NCBI GenBank assembly: GCA_023052935.1
Contig: CM041292.1
Span: 109,727,147 to 109,791,146, forward strand
DNA from: Piezodorus guildinii
Taxonomy: Eukaryota; Arthropoda; Insecta; Hemiptera; Pentatomidae
Reading direction: 5' to 3'
Length of the DNA: 64,000 nucleotides
Shown here: one piece after another, positions 56,378 to 64,000 of the stretch
Layout of the letters: each line of letters opens with the position of its first letter
Position numbering within the stretch: the first letter of the stretch is position 1
Notes under the pieces: generated by a model
The model's database searches: none
Seen by the model: only the letters and a program-made list of their open reading frames with translations
Told to the model about the DNA's origin: nothing
Position numbers and translations under genes: made by a program

Positions 56378-56809
56378 TAACAAAGGAAACCGAAAGGAGA
56401 CTCAATGTTTGGGAGAGAAAAATACTAAGAAAGATATTTGGGCCAATTAAAGAAAATGACTCTTGGCGAATAAGAAAAAATAGTGAGCTCCGAACAATAT
56501 ATGGGAAACCAGACCTGGTATCCTTTGTGAAAAAAGCCCGCCTAAGATGGCTCGGACATGTAGAAAGGATGCCAGAAACTAGGATTCCAAGACTACTCCT
56601 TTATGGAAAAATTGGAGGAAAAAGACACAGAGGAAGGCCAAGAGTGAGATGGTTGGACGACGTCGAGGAGGACCTAAAGTTGCTTGGAGTGAGGAGATGG
56701 AGGGCTAAAGCGAAGGACAGAAATGACTGGCTTGAAGTTCTTGAGGGGCCCGGGTCCTTGTTGGACCGTAGCGCCCGGCAGTAAGTAAGTAAGTAAGTAA
56801 TATGTTCAT

Positions 56810-57316
56810 AACTTAATCGGCTTACAACGACTTTATTTTAACTCCTACGAAAAATTTAATAATTTTTGCTCTCTCCAACGGTATATTATACTTTATATCT
56901 AAGGTGTAGATTCTTTTAGGTGAAGGTCAAATGTCTATGAATAAAATTGGAGGCTGATGTCTATTTCACCACTCTTTTATTGAAAAAAAAATCGCACTAC
57001 GTTTCGGCTATAATTCCATCTTCAGGTGCAGTGGAACTAATTAGATCTAATGTGAGAAGCTGCTTTCAAGTCAAAGCCTCATGTCTATATTACTTACTTT
57101 ATATCTCTATTTATATTTCAGGAATGATTTTTTGATGACTTAGTTAAAGAAAATTTATTTCTCCCGTTTAAAGCTCTATTGCGATGTATTTTACTTATGG
57201 ACCTTCAGGAAAGAATGCCCTAAATGATGATGAAAACCGTTATCAAAATCCGTCTTGTGGTTTAGAAGGAGTTAGCGGAAACCAAAACCCGTTTATCATT
57301 TTATATATATAGAGAT
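56810..57316. repeat. Possible Helentron-type repeat (right part), with hammerhead-like motif
   Basis: The end (AAAACCCGTTTATCATTTTA, then TATATATAGAG) and the preceding AAATCCGTCTTGTGGTTTAG with AAGGAGTTAGCGGA resemble the right ends of insect Helentron-type non-autonomous repeats. In reverse, 56985-57035 holds CACCTGAAGATGG, a short stem, then GCCGAAACGTAGTGCG (see findings). No coding part was seen. It may pair with the left-type end at 53234. Confidence 0.35.
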
Positions 57317-57504
57317 ATTTGGATTATTTTTTAATTTAATAAATAAAAGAAGCTATGGCATTTAGAAAGAAAGACATAAGACTATCTTATGAGCATATAA
57401 TTAGATATCAATCAGGTATTTAAAACAATATAAAAGGATTTTGAATATGGATAAGAAATGGAAAAATTCGATTTAAGAAGGGACATAATTCCAGAAAGTG
57501 GAGT
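57317..57504. other. AT-rich spacer
   Basis: Nothing recognised. Confidence 0.4.
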
Positions 57505-57745
57505 CACCTGACGTGGAGTGGTTAACATAACAGCCTTTTATGTTCATGTCTCGAGTTCGAACCCGGGAGATGGCCCTTGATTTTTTCAATGAGAAAAACC
57601 CCTTGATTAAGCAGTCCTTCGTGGGAAACGTAAATAACGCAGGTACTAATCCCTATCCTAATTAAACCTGTATATGCCAAATTTAAGGTCCCCACTATAG
57701 CATCGTCCGATTAGCCAATTTATCATTAAGATACGCTAAATGAAT
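57505..57745 (+). mobile_element. tRNA-derived SINE, family A, copy 4
   Basis: The head CACCTGACGTGGAGTGGTTA and ACATAACAGCC has A-box character. TCGAGTTCGAACCCGGG is a clear B box about 35 bases on. The body carries CCTATCCTAATTAAACCTGT, GTCCGATTAGCC and TAAATGAATGAACG, matching the three reverse-strand copies at 14.7, 20.7 and 36.4 kb. It is the best-preserved head of the family and is not a functional tRNA. Confidence 0.8.
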
Positions 57746-58528
57746 GAACGAACAAACATTTGTGGAAAGTAGGGAAAAGGGGAATAAAATATGTGTACAA
57801 GTATTTGAAGATTGAAAGACTTAATTATTTTTAATATATTATCATTTCCTTTTATTAAATTTAAATTATTGTTAAGTATAGTTTGCTGTTATTATAAAAT
57901 ATGAGTGGAAAAGTCCTCTTAAGGATAGCTTCAATCACTGGGAAAATATTAAACATATAATATTAATTTCTTTATTCCACTTCTTTGAATACGATGTAGA
58001 CATAAGCGCTGCATTAATGTGGTTTAGTTCTGTATCGATCATCTAGTAATATATTCTTTATCATATAGTAATATATCGATTTTTTTTTATTGTTAATAAC
58101 TCCATTAAATATAAAATACTCTAATAAATAAAGTTCTCAACCATAACTCCTGTCTCAGATGAAAATAAATCAGTAGTAAGATCTAGTAAGAGCTATTTAT
58201 TCATATAAGATTTGAAATCAATCTGATAATGTGTGCACGCCGTGATGTTTGATTAAATTTTAGCTCATGCCGGTTTCTGTTTGTCCTCAGTGTCAAACAA
58301 AATTTTAAATTTCGAATTCCTCAACTCACTACGCCTTTCTCCGATTACAGATTTATTCCTAGTCGTGACCAGGCGTACAGGATACGATCCCCCTATTTTT
58401 ATTTTCTTCTCACGGCTAAGAAATGAAATTCGGAATCATTTGTGCGACAAAAAAACCATGTCCACATAGGTCGGCTGTCACACCCAACAATATATTATGT
58501 TTTATTAAAACACTTTTAAGTAAAATTT
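57746..58528. other. No gene recognised
   Basis: AT-rich DNA. 58281-58469 holds a 62-codon frame preceded by TTTCTGTTTGTCCTCAG, a good acceptor-like sequence, but no domain or donor supports an exon. Confidence 0.35.
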
Positions 58529-58594
58529 TAAATTCAAAGCTCTGTGATGTCAAAAGTAAGATACTAGTGTATTACTGAACCAGTAAAAATGCTT
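58529..58594 (+). repeat. 66-bp direct repeat, left copy
   Basis: TAAATTCAAAGCTCTGTGAT and the following bases to AAAATGCTT recur at 59299-59364 with two mismatches. Confidence 0.85.
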
Positions 58595-58947
58595 ATGATG
58601 TTAACAATAATATTAATAAAAATGTTATCTAATGTGAATAGTAGTAGCATAACAAAATATTGTTCATTTTAAAAAATTGTCTGCTTTTATTATTATTTTA
58701 TAGTAAATATTATTGGACAAATGACGATATTTAATCTAAATATCTTTTATATTCATATTGTTATGAATTTTCTAAATTTATATAAAGATGGACACATTTC
58801 AGAAAAGTTTATGAACCAGAAAATGCTTAATTAATGCCGTAGTTTCGGCCCTTGTTCTAGGTCTTCATTAGGGTTAAAAATAAAGACAACCAGTAGTTGT
58901 GGGGTATAGAAATATGTAATATATATTTTATAATAATATAAAATGTA

Positions 58948-58990
<43 letters not shown>

Positions 58991-59298
58991 TGTAAAATAT
59001 TAATCACCTGTTAAATAGCCTTTCCTGTGAGACAGCTGCAGTACTAGAAAGGATTGTTTTTTCCTACGAATAGCTATTATTTAACATTTTAGAAAAATTT
59101 AACATTTTTCTTAATTTTTCTGAAGCATAGAAGTGTAATAGAATAGGTAAGAACTAGTAGGTTTTAAACTGTAGTATTAATATTATTTGATTTTACCATA
59201 ATTTAAAAATTTACACCTCAAATATCCACTGATAAAAATATCAGGTTGATGGTAACAGCTCAACCATTTGATAAAATTCGTCCCCAGTTGTTAATTAA
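58595..59298. other. Sequence between the 66-bp direct repeats
   Basis: About 700 bases of AT-rich DNA with a TA run at 58950-58985 and, in reverse near 58826-58870, a TGAAGA stem GGGCCGAAAC motif. A partial third copy of the repeat's end (GAACCAGAAAATGCTT) lies near 58812. No coding was seen. Confidence 0.5.
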
Positions 59299-59364
59299 TA
59301 AATTCAAAGCTCTGTGATGTCAAAAGTAATATACTAGTGTATTACTGAACCAGAAAAAATGCTT
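59299..59364 (+). repeat. 66-bp direct repeat, right copy
   Basis: Same sequence and orientation as 58529-58594, 770 bp away. Two substitutions separate the copies. Confidence 0.85.
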
Positions 59365-60445
59365 CTAAAATTCTTATTAGCTAAAGTAAGTAAGGAGTTA
59401 AGCGATGTTGAAATATAATTTTATTAATTATAATTAGTTTGACATATAATAATTTATTGATTTCCAAAAATAATCAATACCTTATCTGAAATATAGAATC
59501 ATCATTCATTAGTACAAATGTATTTGGTTTTGGTAAAGTACAGTTTCCAATCTACCCATGTCGTATCGATACTTTCAATGTGTTCATTGAACTCTCTTCA
59601 AGGTTGATGAATTAATTAAGACCGAAACTCCTAATTGATCTTGTTAAACGGTGCTTCCCAGTTCACACTGATCTTTAGCGTTAGAACATCCGTGCCTCGG
59701 GCAATTATTAGTCTTAGCAAGGATGATTAACTTTGAACAGTTTCTGGTATAGGCAAACGATTTGAATATTTTTTCTTGTTAACTCACTATAGATGTCAGA
59801 TATGTGATAAGTATTTTTTTAAATTCCATTTGTCTGTTCTTATTGATGTTAATTAGCTAAGTATAGAAATGTAAAGGACAATTATTAATACATTTATTCA
59901 GAAGGCAATTCAAACAGTAAATGGAACCGATGCTTATGGTTGGTAATCAGTGGATTAAACGTTACAAAACAGTATTGGCAACATGAACAATAGTCATTGG
60001 GTTTATTGGTGCAGAAAGAATGATAAAGTTGGTTTTTCGTTAATGTTGTTTGTGTAATAGGCATTGTTCGTATATTTATAGTTTACTGTCAACAAATATA
60101 TAATTTTTATTTTTAAATTAAAATAAACATTATTTTAATCAAGCTCTTGATCTCGTTTAAAAAAAAACAAAAAAACAGCCAACCTGGAGTTGTTTAACTG
60201 ATAATGAATTTAATAGTGAGGAAGATGATTGGGGGTGCAATCATCAAAAAAAAAAAAAAAAAAAATTGACCTCTAATAAGTAAAACTTATTGTAATTGTG
60301 TGCCGATAGGGCTAAGATAAACAAGATCACAACCAATACAATTAAAAAATTAATAATGAGCGGGTATAATAATATGATGACAGTAATACAATATGGAAAA
60401 ACACATTAATTTTTTTTAAATATATATTTTATATACCCTATCCTA
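59365..60445. other. No gene recognised
   Basis: AT-rich DNA with a poly-A run at about 60247-60265. Confidence 0.4.
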
Positions 60446-61672
60446 GAATCATATCACATAATCCCAGACCACCAGTTCGGATTCCGAACTTCCCACTCCA
60501 CCCTCCAGCAATGTCACCGTGTGGTGCATGTTGTCTCTTCTGCATTGGAGCACGGATTGTACTGCAATGGAGCCTTTCTCGACGTTAAACAGGTCTTTGA
60601 CCGAGTCTAGCACCCGGGGGTGTTGTAAAAACTCCGTAAATTCCTTCTTCCTCCATACTTCCTAATCATCCAGTCCTACCTCTCTGACAGATCATTTAAA
60701 ATCAACCACAATAATTCCTATTCATCTCTTTTCACCCAGTCTGCTGGGGTTCCTCAAGGCTACTGCTTCTATTTCTATTCTATCTATCGATACTTCCTAG
60801 GACCCATTCTATACACAGTATATACAGCTGATATCCCAACCTATCCTAACACATTCCTTTCTACATTGCCGCTGACACTTACGTGTTATCGGTTAATAAC
60901 GATCCTACTATTTTCTCTCAAACCCTCCAATCCCACATCAGAGACCTTGTTGAGGTATGGTGTCGGAATTGGAGAATTAAAATAAATTCCAATAAATCCC
61001 AACAAATTACCTTTACCCTTCGTCGAAAACTTATGACATCCTGCCCTACAGTGTCCTTTAATGATATTCTGCTTGTCCCGGTTGAACAGATCCGCTGTTT
61101 AGGACTCCTGCTTGACAAACGACTTACATGGAATCCGCATCCAAGACTGAAAAGCCAAGAAACTGCACGACGATTTCGGCTACTCCAACACTTACTAGAC
61201 AGACGCTCTAGCCTTTCACTTAACTACAAAAGACTCATTTACATGACCATCATAAGGCCTATCTGGACCTACGGAGTTGAGCTTTGGGGCTCTACTAAAC
61301 CATCAAACTCTTCCCTTATCTAATACTTACAATCCAAAATCCTTAACGCTCCTTACTTTGTCACGAATAAAATCATCCACAATGACCTTAATGTTCCATA
61401 TGTTGCTGATTTGGCAATTCCATGAAAAACTCCACTCCCACTCTAATCCATTAGTTTCAATCCTTGCTTCCTCTTCAGTTCCTGATAATCCTCCGAGGTG
61501 TCTGCAAAGAAGATGGCCTCGAGACCTTCTTGTTTAGACTCACTACCAAAGATTGCTGCCAATGGGCAGTTTCTCTTCATCTTTATTTCATGTATTATAA
61601 CATTTCAGCATATTTAATTGATGTATTTTTTGTACAGTTCTAAATTTCAATAAAAAATAAATATGTTAAAAA
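60446..61672 (+). pseudogene. Jockey-type LINE copy, plus strand: RT domain to poly(A), degraded
   Basis: It starts within the reverse transcriptase (HQFGFRTSHSTLQQCHRVVH), then GAFLDVKQVFDRV (first catalytic Asp region), YLSDRSFKI, AGVPQGYC and DIPTYPNTFLST. The catalytic box is broken: codons at 60868-60876 read Ala-Ala-Asp where jockey-type enzymes have Ala-Asp-Asp. The frame then stays open from 60859 to a TAA near 61321 through LLDKRLTWNPH and IRPIWTYGVELWGST. A shifted frame continues to PPRCLQRRWPRDLLV and a TAG at 61537. The 3' UTR has TGCTGCCAATGGGCAGTTTC, AATAAA-type signals near 61650, and a short poly(A). Stops and frameshifts make it inactive, and the endonuclease is absent. Confidence 0.85.
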
Positions 61673-61800
61673 AAATATATTGATTATTACAACTGTATAT
61701 ACAAGTAAAATGGCTAAATGTACAAATATGGCATGAAATAGTCTTGTGAAGAGGCTACCCAGTGCTGGCACTTCAATCAAATAACATTAAAATGATAATA
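61673..61800 (-). mobile_element. Jockey-type LINE 3'-end fragment, tail-to-tail with the previous copy
   Basis: In reverse it reads GTGCCAGCACTGGGTAGCCT, then an AT-rich stretch ending in a T-run on the plus strand at 61673. It is the 3' UTR layout of the family in opposite orientation, meeting the plus-strand poly(A) head on. Confidence 0.55.
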
Positions 61801-62702
61801 AGATGACATTAGTGAAATATGGAAGCAAACATAAAGTTAAGAAAACAATATTGAAATGAGAATATTTGGGGTCTATAAAGCGAAACTAAGAAATAATTAA
61901 AGTTAAAAAAAAACAATATGTAAACAATTAAACTTTTAAAGATAAACATTTTTTGAGTAATATTTGACGGCATTCTATAAAAAAAGAAGCATAATTATTA
62001 GAAACAGTAATAATATATTTTTTTAAATAATATAATATTAAACAAACAATTATTTGTAAGGATATATAATGAAAAAAAGATCAGAATATGAAATGAAGGA
62101 GAAAGAAATAAGTTGTGAAAAGAGATAAGAAAGAAAATACATATATAATATAAGCCAAAACGTCGGCATACATTAACAATATGTGTTACTTATTAGCGTG
62201 TAAATTGTTTTGATGACCGCACTCCCAACTATCTTTGTCATCATATATTCTCAATGGTCTTCTAAACTCCATCATAACGATAATAAATTTGTTTTGAAGT
62301 CGAAACTCCGAATTCGGTTTTCTGGAATACGCGTCGCGACCTTTGAATTATTCCATGACAAAAAGGTACGTAAAACTTATTTTATAAAAAACCAAATATT
62401 CCTCACTTTTGAAAAAAAAAATATGTTTTTACATCGACGTATATTCCTTTACCTCTTTTTTATTTAAAGAATAAGGATAATAATAAGTTGATTCAAATAA
62501 GTATATCTCTCAGTATGTTAAAAATTATATCATTAGCTGGCAAGATGGATTGAAGTGAATACGTGAAATGGATAGTGAGGTCTTATTGTTAGTGAGAAAC
62601 CGCAAGAGTTTATTTCAGGAATGGTTTGACGTGCTGTAATAAATCCTTCAATGGTATATCTTTAACCATAAATAATATTCTATAATCTTATTCTAATAGT
62701 AT
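61801..62702. other. No gene recognised; weak exon-like patch 62210-62372
   Basis: AT-rich DNA. At 62210-62372 a frame runs to CATGACAAAAAGGTACGTAA, where AAG|GTACGT is a strong splice-donor match. The peptide (SKLRIRFSGIRVATFELFHD) is unrecognised and no acceptor or partner exon was identified. Confidence 0.3.
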
Positions 62703-62845
62703 TGCTACGGCCAAGACAATGACGGGTGGACCACGCCTGGAGGGGCCTAGATGAGGCTAGAGACTTCTGGACCTGGACAGTCCTCGAAGTGCCTGGAAAG
62801 GCCCACCACCCTACCTGCGCCCGGGTCTAGAAGATTCGGCGGTGG

Positions 62846-62881
62846 TTTAAATAGCGGTCCCTGAGTCTAGGGGAGTCAGTC
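62846..62881 (+). promoter_or_regulatory. LTR core promoter: TATA-like box and initiator
   Basis: TTTAAATA at 62846-62853 is followed about 25-30 bases later by GTCAGTCTTG, an arthropod-type initiator (TCAGT at 62876-62880). Transcription probably starts there, making the R region begin near 62876. Confidence 0.6.
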
Positions 62882-63182
62882 TTGATCTTGCTCAAGTGAA
62901 TGTATCAGTGAACAGTGACAGTGAACAACTCGTGACAGTGTGACAGTGTAGTGAAACTGTGTGTCAATATTGTGATAATCGGTCGGTGGGAAATTAGAAG
63001 ACTGTAGTTTATATATAATTTATAGTTGTAAGTCTTAGAATAAGTCTAGCCGATTGTAAGTAGTTTATTCGTTAGGAATACCTCATTTTATATGTATACT
63101 GTTTAGTAGTTAAGCTAGTAATTCCATTATTATTGTTAATATAGTGGTTAGTAATCCCTTTGTATTTGTGTTTTCTGTATTC

Positions 63183-63188
63183 AATAAA
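63183..63188 (+). terminator. LTR polyadenylation signal
   Basis: AATAAA within ATTCAATAAACATCTGTAAT, about 56 bases before the LTR end. In the 3' LTR it would direct cleavage of the element RNA. Confidence 0.6.
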
Positions 63189-63244
63189 CATCTGTAATTT
63201 GTAAACTGGAGTAGTTAATTTCGCACACCCCGTAGCCCGTAACA

Positions 63245-63270
63245 ATTTGGTGTCAGAAGTGGGATCATTG
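63245..63270 (+). other. Primer-binding region of the LTR element
   Basis: Directly after the LTR, ATTTGGTGTCAGAAGTGGGA then TC. TTGGTGTCAGAAGTGGGATC is a form often found at this place in animal Gypsy elements. I cannot name the primer tRNA from the sequence alone. Confidence 0.65.
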
Positions 63271-63328
63271 TAAATGGTTATAATTTTGGTTTTCTTGTTT
63301 TTGTAATTATTGGGCTACTGTGTGAAAA

Positions 63329-64000
63329 ATGACTTCTCAGAGTGTTAGACTGAATGATTTAAAAGTTGCAGACTTAAGACGGGAGTTAGAAGAACGAGAT
63401 CTGGATACTTCCGGAACGAAATCGGTACTGCAACAACGCTTGCGCCAATTTTTTGTTGATTCAGGGGAAAATCCAGACGAGATTACGTTTGAAAATGACT
63501 TCAGTAAGTTGTCTGCAACTTTTAAAACTGAATTAGGCACTGTTAAAAATGAGTTAGGTAATGAGTTAAGTACTGTTAAAAATGAGTTAGGTAATGAGTT
63601 AAGTACTGTTAAAAATGAGTTAGGTAATGAGTTAAGTACTGTTAAAAATGAGTTAGGTAATGAGTTAAGTACTGTTAAAAATGAGTTAGGTAATGTAGAA
63701 AAGAAGTTAGGTAATGAATTAAGTACTGTTAAAAATACATTGGAGGCTAAGTTAGGCAATTTAGAAACTAAGTTAATGGAAAGTGTAGATAATAAGTTAG
63801 CTGATGTAGAATCTAGATTAGGAGAAAAAGTCGATTCAGTAGAAAATGAACTTAGGGTAAGAATAGAAGCTCTAGAAGAACGTATGAGCAACCCACCGAC
63901 AATCGACACCGACCAACCCTCTGAGAGAAGCCCTCACAACACCATTCCCTCCGCCAATGCTGGGATGCCACCAACGCACAACACCATCCCATTGTTCGAC
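63329..64000 (+). CDS. Gag of Ty3/Gypsy-type LTR retrotransposon: SAP domain plus hendecad coiled coil (partial)
   Basis: A frame of 224 codons that starts at the first ATG after the primer-binding region and runs off the window. It would form the virus-like particle and bind nucleic acid. Residues ~5-40 (VRLNDLKVADLRRELEERD, then TSGTKSVLQQRLRQFF) match a SAP motif, a two-helix DNA-binding unit found at the N-terminus of some insect Gypsy Gags. Residues ~70-145 hold six copies of an 11-residue repeat (TVKNELGNELS and variants), then residues to ~190 continue as Leu/Glu/Lys coiled coil. A Pro/Asn/Thr-rich linker follows (PSERSPHNTIPSANAG). Capsid, zinc knuckle and pol lie beyond the edge. No disabling change was seen. 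A 190-codon minus-strand frame here is its shadow. Confidence 0.82.
   Translation, partial: MTSQSVRLNDLKVADLRRELEERDLDTSGTKSVLQQRLRQFFVDSGENPDEITFENDFSKLSATFKTELGTVKNELGNELSTVKNELGNELSTVKNELGNELSTVKNELGNELSTVKNELGNVEKKLGNELSTVKNTLEAKLGNLETKLMESVDNKLADVESRLGEKVDSVENELRVRIEALEERMSNPPTIDTDQPSERSPHNTIPSANAGMPPTHNTIPLFD
63539..63757 (+). repeat. 33-bp minisatellite inside gag
   Basis: Units starting ACTGTTAAAAATGAGTTAGG lie at 63539, 63572, 63605, 63638, 63671 and, after a 54-base variant unit, 63725. The first five are almost identical, so the array expanded recently. Each 33-bp unit adds exactly 11 codons. Confidence 0.95.

Larger units (their letters stand above)
54036..56785 (+). pseudogene. 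RTE-like reverse transcriptase, 5'-truncated and interrupted
   Basis: It starts in the linker between endonuclease and reverse transcriptase (ENL-type segment FRNILVEPN, then NNKAPGIDGIHSEMLKNGG). The polymerase domain follows: GNYRGIALLNTAYKI, YQCGFRPGRSTIDQIF, FIDFKQAYDSIDRE (first Asp, codon 54790), LRQGDPLSPVLFNLAL, and HLAYADDVLI (YADD codons from 55081). Two offsetting frame changes lie close together: a lost base making TGA at 54523 in place of a Trp codon, and an extra A in the run at 54552-54558. The frame then stays open to SWVL, where the mariner enters. It resumes at 56380 with TKETERRLNVWERKIL and ends in the basic tail LGHVERMPETRIP, with a 1-base loss near 56744. The endonuclease domain is missing. 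Confidence 0.92.
54036..56799 (+). mobile_element. RTE-like LINE copy 2 with nested mariner, 10-bp target-site duplication
   Basis: A 5'-truncated insertion bounded by ATATGTTCAT at 54026-54035 and again at 56800-56809. The 3' end carries CGCCCGGCA and a (GTAA)n tail. Removing the mariner at 55480-56377 leaves about 1.87 kb of LINE. Exact flanking duplications fit target-primed insertion and mark a fairly recent event. Confidence 0.88.
62703..63244 (+). mobile_element. 5' long terminal repeat of a Ty3/Gypsy-type element
   Basis: The LTR starts TGCTACGG and ends CCGTAACA, near-inverted TG...CA termini, and is clearly richer in G+C than its flanks. A primer-binding region and gag follow directly. 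The second LTR lies outside the window, so the boundaries rest on the termini and the downstream layout. Promoter and poly(A) signals are listed separately. Confidence 0.8.

Noticed and set aside
63337..63909. 190-codon minus-strand frame with SLPN repeats
   Set aside because: It is the antisense of the gag minisatellite. The plus strand has an LTR, primer-binding region and SAP motif in the right order.
1..64000. CRISPR array, operons or bacterial genes
   Set aside because: No short direct repeats with regular unique spacers, no compact gene order, and all recognised proteins are from eukaryotic transposable elements.

Overview
This is eukaryotic DNA, AT-rich (roughly 70% A+T by eye), with long (TA)n runs, no operons and no convincing complete host gene. 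The transposon content points to an arthropod, most likely an insect: mariner elements, jockey- and RTE-type LINEs, a PHD-finger LINE, a SAP-domain Ty3/Gypsy gag and tRNA-headed SINEs. Hemiptera is only a guess. The window reads as a graveyard of transposable elements in intergenic or intronic DNA.

Layout. 0-3 kb: a small inverted-repeat element (760-991), then the C-terminal remnant of a jockey-type reverse transcriptase (2802-2990). 3-8.4 kb: an apparently intact two-ORF CR1/jockey-superfamily LINE. ORF1 (3116-4033) has a PHD finger, a coiled coil and an RNA-binding C-terminus. ORF2 (5212-8013) has an AP-endonuclease and a reverse transcriptase. A six-copy ~175-bp tandem array separates them, and the element ends in a hairpin plus (TTA)n. 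8.4-37.9 kb: mostly AT-rich DNA holding a 0.6-kb foldback, an RTE-type RT remnant (12.3 kb), three SINE families (A, B, C), and copies of a ~0.9-kb dispersed repeat here called family D.

37.9-57.3 kb: LINE fragments on both strands (a CR1-like 3' part at 37.9-38.7 kb, RTE-like copies at 40.2 and 54.0 kb, jockey-type pieces at 48.3, 52.1 and 53.7 kb) and three short mariners (44.05, 48.8 and 55.5 kb). All three mariners are internally deleted and flanked by TA. The third lies inside the second RTE-like copy, with an exact TA duplication and a still-open deleted-transposase frame. 57.3-62.7 kb: a SINE, direct repeats and a degraded jockey-type LINE (60.4-61.7 kb). 62.7-64 kb: the left end of a Ty3/Gypsy-type LTR retrotransposon (LTR with TATA, initiator and poly(A) signal, then primer-binding region and gag) running off the window edge.

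The two ORFs of the 3-8.4 kb LINE would act together in target-primed reverse transcription. The gag at the right edge is the other frame that looks functional. The remaining coding signals are broken elements that could at most be mobilised in trans. Family names A-F are labels for this window only. All similarity statements come from reading the sequence, not from database searches.
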